Source: Flavobacterium sp. ACN6 (GTDB taxonomy: Bacteria; Bacteroidota; Bacteroidia; Flavobacteriales; Flavobacteriaceae). From it: DNA of 64,000 nucleotides. The notes under the pieces are model-generated. The model made no database searches and was not told the DNA's origin. It saw nothing but the letters and a program-made list of their open reading frames with translations. Each line of letters begins with the position of its first letter. Positions within the stretch are counted from its first letter, which is position 1. The stretch lies in assembly GCF_002304005.1 (NCBI RefSeq), contig NZ_MRCQ01000002.1:62001-126000 (forward strand), read 5' to 3'. Shown in pieces: positions 61,227-64,000 of this stretch. Position numbers and translations under genes: made by a program.

Positions 61227-62654
61227 ATGGAAGAATGTATCTCTGTTTTTGATATGCTTAAAATTGGCGTTGGCCCTTCAAGCTCACACACTTTGGGACC
61301 TTGGCGTGCTGCGGAACGCTTTCTGGAAGAGTTGAAAGACGAAGCGATTTTAGAAGATATTACAAGAGTAAAAGTCGATTTATACGGTTCTCTTTCTTTG
61401 ACAGGAAAAGGGCACGCAACAGATTTAGCAGTGATGCTCGGATTGAGCGGTCAGGATCCCGAATATATTCCGGTTGAAGACATTGCTGGAATTATCAAAA
61501 AAATCGAAACGACAAATGAAATCAATTTGGGAAACCAAAAAAAGATTCCGTTTTATTTTCTTCAAGACATTGTTTTCAATAAAGATTTTCTTCCTTTCCA
61601 TGCAAATGGATTAAAATTTACTGCTTATAAAGGAGATAATTCAGAATATGAATCTACTTTTTATTCTATCGGAGGCGGTTTTGTCGTAAAAGAAGAACGC
61701 ACAAATGCCAAACTGAAAGAAGTTATAAAATGTGCTTTTCCTTATCCTGTTCAAAATGCAGCTGAGTTGTTGAATTATACTATTTCTGAAAATAAATTGA
61801 TTTCTGAAATTGTATATGAAAATGAAATTTCGATGCGCCCTGAAGCCGAAGTGCATTCAGAATTAATGCGTATTTGGAATACGATGCTGGAATGCATGTA
61901 TATTGGCTGTCATTCTGAAGGAATACTTCCCGGCGGACTTAACGTTCGCAGAAGAGCTTTTGATATGCACCAAAACCTTATCGGATTATCTAATTATACT
62001 GATCCGCAAAGCTGGCTGGAAGAAATTAGAAAAACCGAAGTTAAATTTCGCCAGATTCTAAAATGGGTAAGCTGTTTTGCACTTGCCGTGAATGAAGTAA
62101 ATGCGTCTTTAGGCCGAGTTGTTACGGCACCTACAAACGGAAGTTCGGGTGTAATTCCAGCGGTTTTAATGTATTATCTGGTAATTGAAAATCATAATGC
62201 GGGCGAAAAAGAAATCAAGCAATTCTTGATGGTTGCGGGCGAAATTGGCAGTATTTTCAAAAAAGGATCTACGATTTCGGCAGCAATGGGCGGTTGTCAG
62301 GCAGAAATTGGTGTTTCGTCTTCAATGGCGGCAGCAGCGCTCTGCGAATTAATGGGCGGAAGTCCTGCGCAGGTTTTAATGGCAGCTGAAATTGCAATGG
62401 AACATCATCTTGGTTTAACCTGTGATCCTATTGGCGGCTTGGTTCAGATTCCTTGTATTGAAAGAAATACGATGGGAGCGATAAAAGCGATAAATGCTGC
62501 AGAACTTGCCTTGGAAACTGATTCGAAAAACGCTAAAGTTCCTTTGGATAAAGTAATTAATACGATGTGGGAAACGGCAAAAGATATGAATTCAAAATAT
62601 AAAGAAACCTCAGAAGGTGGACTTGCAATTGCTGTAAATATGGCTGATTGTTAA
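61227..62654 (+). CDS. sdaA: L-serine ammonia-lyase (iron-sulfur type)
   Basis: A 475-residue single-chain L-serine dehydratase that deaminates serine to pyruvate and ammonia. The N-terminal beta domain has [20 protein letters not shown], with the SSSHT substrate loop. The C-terminal catalytic domain contains [46 protein letters not shown] and [18 protein letters not shown], whose cysteines fit the [4Fe-4S] ligands. Length matches the type-2 enzyme. It is probably a single-gene unit. Confidence 0.96.
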   Translation: MEECISVFDMLKIGVGPSSSHTLGPWRAAERFLEELKDEAILEDITRVKVDLYGSLSLTGKGHATDLAVMLGLSGQDPEYIPVEDIAGIIKKIETTNEINLGNQKKIPFYFLQDIVFNKDFLPFHANGLKFTAYKGDNSEYESTFYSIGGGFVVKEERTNAKLKEVIKCAFPYPVQNAAELLNYTISENKLISEIVYENEISMRPEAEVHSELMRIWNTMLECMYIGCHSEGILPGGLNVRRRAFDMHQNLIGLSNYTDPQSWLEEIRKTEVKFRQILKWVSCFALAVNEVNASLGRVVTAPTNGSSGVIPAVLMYYLVIENHNAGEKEIKQFLMVAGEIGSIFKKGSTISAAMGGCQAEIGVSSSMAAAALCELMGGSPAQVLMAAEIAMEHHLGLTCDPIGGLVQIPCIERNTMGAIKAINAAELALETDSKNAKVPLDKVINTMWETAKDMNSKYKETSEGGLAIAVNMADC

Positions 62655-62700
62655 AATGTTTTTTTTTTGCTAAAGATTAAAAGTATCAAAATTATTTTTC

Positions 62701-62797
62701 ACTCAGATTTAGCAGATTAGGCAGATTTTATTTAAAATTTAGAATAAATAAATCTGCGTAAAAAAAAAAAATCTGTAAAAATCTTTTTAATCTGTTG
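62701..62797. repeat. CAGATTTAGCAGATT-type intergenic repeat
   Basis: CACTCAGATTTAGCAGATTA, AATAAATCTGCG, an A12 run and AATCTTTTTAATCTGTTGC form a loose inverted repeat of the same family as 30840 and 51985. The next gene starts 20 bases later. Confidence 0.5.
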
Positions 62798-62818
62798 CAA
62801 AATACCAAAATTCACTTC

Positions 62819-64000
62819 ATGAAAAAACTTTACTTTTTACTCTTTTTCTGTTCAGTTTTACTGCATTCTCAAGAACGTTATTTTCTGATTTCTGATACAA
62901 GATTACATACCGCACCAAATTCTTCTGCCGATTTTTTAGGTTATTTTAAATATGGAGCTGAAGTTCGTTTACTGGGTGAAAATCAAAATGGCTGGCGAAA
63001 AGTACAAGCCGATAATTTTAATGAAGGATTTATTGAGGATAAATATATTACCACAAGGCTTAATGCCAAGGATGTAAAAACTAAGGATCCTCAAAACCCA
63101 ATATTAGCAGGCGGCGATGCTTATTACGGCGGAAACCATCTTTTTATTATAGCTGCAGGTCTTAAAGCCAGAGCGCTGCCCGATAAAAATGCAAAAATTA
63201 GAGAAATCCTTTTTATGGGTGATGCCGTTCCTGTAAATTATTTACCAGTAAATCCAGAGGAATGGGTAAATATTAACGGCAATTTTAACGAGGAATATGT
63301 AAAATATACTTTGCGGAAATTTCTTGGTGTGAGACCCAATTTTGATACGCTTTTAAAAGATTTCGACAAACTTGACATTAATGCTATTTCTGAGCGCAAA
63401 ACACTAAGCGAAAGAATTGTCGAAATGGCCTGGAACAGCGATTATTCTACATTAGTTCCTGCTTATCAAAGATATTCTGAAGTTGTAAAACAAATAAACG
63501 ACCCAAAATTAATTGCTGAGACCGAATTGAATATGGCTTTAGCCAAAGGTTTATCCAATCATAAACTAATTGAACAGATTATTGCTTTTACACAAAAATC
63601 GTATTATTCCCTTAAAGGTTTTAAAACAAAATCAGTATACATATCACAAACCGATTTGGTAAAAACTTTTGGAAATCCGCCTAAAAAAAACCGCATTTCA
63701 GACGAATGCAGCCTTTACATAAGTGACTTATTTTATTACTATCCAGATTTGGAAGTTTCTGTAGATGAAAAGCAAAACAAAGCAGAAATTATTAAAGTTT
63801 TCATCAACGAAAACAACAAATTCATAATCAATCAAAATGCAGTTTTAGATTATCACCTTACTGAAAAAGCTTTCATTGAAAAATATGGAACTTACATTGA
63901 GGCTTCTCTAAAATCACCGCATAAATATTCCCTCATAATGGAAGACAGTCAGTTTAGATTAGAATTTAAAGACGGGAAACTATTTTCTGTCGAAATATTC
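62819..64000 (+). CDS. Exported SH3-domain protein, runs off the right edge
   Basis: The first 394 residues of an open frame that continues past the window. It starts MKKLYFLLFF, with a signal peptide ending LLHSQ (about residue 18). Two bacterial SH3-like repeats are visible: RYFLISDTRLHTAPNSSADF with RLLGENQNGWRKVQ (about 19-62) and HLFIIAAGLKARALPDKNAK with VNYLPVNPEEWVNI (about 99-155). SH3b domains bind cell-wall peptides. The later part (about 160-394) is a mixed helical/beta region I do not recognise. It may be a peptidoglycan-associated periplasmic protein. Confidence 0.82.
   Translation, partial: MKKLYFLLFFCSVLLHSQERYFLISDTRLHTAPNSSADFLGYFKYGAEVRLLGENQNGWRKVQADNFNEGFIEDKYITTRLNAKDVKTKDPQNPILAGGDAYYGGNHLFIIAAGLKARALPDKNAKIREILFMGDAVPVNYLPVNPEEWVNINGNFNEEYVKYTLRKFLGVRPNFDTLLKDFDKLDINAISERKTLSERIVEMAWNSDYSTLVPAYQRYSEVVKQINDPKLIAETELNMALAKGLSNHKLIEQIIAFTQKSYYSLKGFKTKSVYISQTDLVKTFGNPPKKNRISDECSLYISDLFYYYPDLEVSVDEKQNKAEIIKVFINENNKFIINQNAVLDYHLTEKAFIEKYGTYIEASLKSPHKYSLIMEDSQFRLEFKDGKLFSVEIF

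Noticed and set aside
1..64000. tRNA, rRNA, prophage, insertion sequence or secretion-system genes
   Set aside because: I saw no cloverleaf-forming tRNA sequence, rRNA segment, transposase, integrase or phage structural gene by reading the sequence. A covariance search would be more sensitive.

Overview
The window looks like a chromosomal segment of a Flavobacterium-type member of the Bacteroidota. The evidence is AT-rich DNA, SusC/SusD pairs, promoters of the Bacteroidota form (TTG, about 19 bp, TAnnTTTG), few Shine-Dalgarno sites, a Rho factor with a long Asn/Pro-rich insert next to a DUF4293 gene, and many small palindromic intergenic repeats. I see no rRNA or tRNA gene, prophage, transposase or CRISPR array.

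Bases 1-15.9 kb form a sulfur-ester scavenging region. In order it holds the end of a SusD, a sulfatase, a 39-residue membrane peptide, a sterol-desaturase-type di-iron hydroxylase, a rhodanese-thioredoxin fusion whose rhodanese lacks its cysteine, a second sulfatase, a YeiH-type putative sulfate exporter, and a SusC-SusD-sulfatase operon. All three sulfatases carry the CxPxR site that is matured to formylglycine. The SusC operon has a textbook promoter and a long leader encoding a 28-residue peptide that ends in Cys-Ile-Cys-Cys-stop, which suggests cysteine-responsive attenuation.

Bases 16-29.2 kb are mostly conserved genes: ornithine aminotransferase (rocD) divergent from an Lrp/AsnC regulator, a dienelactone hydrolase, a DUF3667 protein, an M28 peptidase, rho, DUF4293, a NarL-type two-component pair, a YfcE-type phosphodiesterase, truA and an MsbA-like ABC exporter.

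At 29.4 kb is the most striking gene: a close relative of eukaryotic ubiquitin. It keeps all seven ubiquitin lysines but has lost the terminal Gly-Gly and carries four cysteines. A canonical signal peptide is encoded just upstream, but it is one base out of frame in a run of eight A's. The nearest known parallel is the secreted ubiquitin homologue of Bacteroides fragilis.

Bases 30-46 kb are accessory in character: a NUMOD4/HNH-like protein, lpdA, an XRE regulator divergent from a SymE-like toxin with palindromic operators, DUF2314-ankyrin and SUFU-domain proteins resembling immunity proteins, an arginase-family enzyme with an altered metal ligand, many small DUF proteins, a decayed gene, and a small membrane protein that copies a cytochrome c oxidase subunit I segment without its haem ligands. 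Bases 46-64 kb hold small enzymes and regulators, a duplicated and broken beta-barrel gene, a lipoprotein gene cut by an amber codon, a cation:proton antiporter, L-serine ammonia-lyase, and an SH3-domain protein that runs off the end. Several broken genes are consistent with single-base losses in homopolymers, so either real decay or assembly undercalling must be considered.
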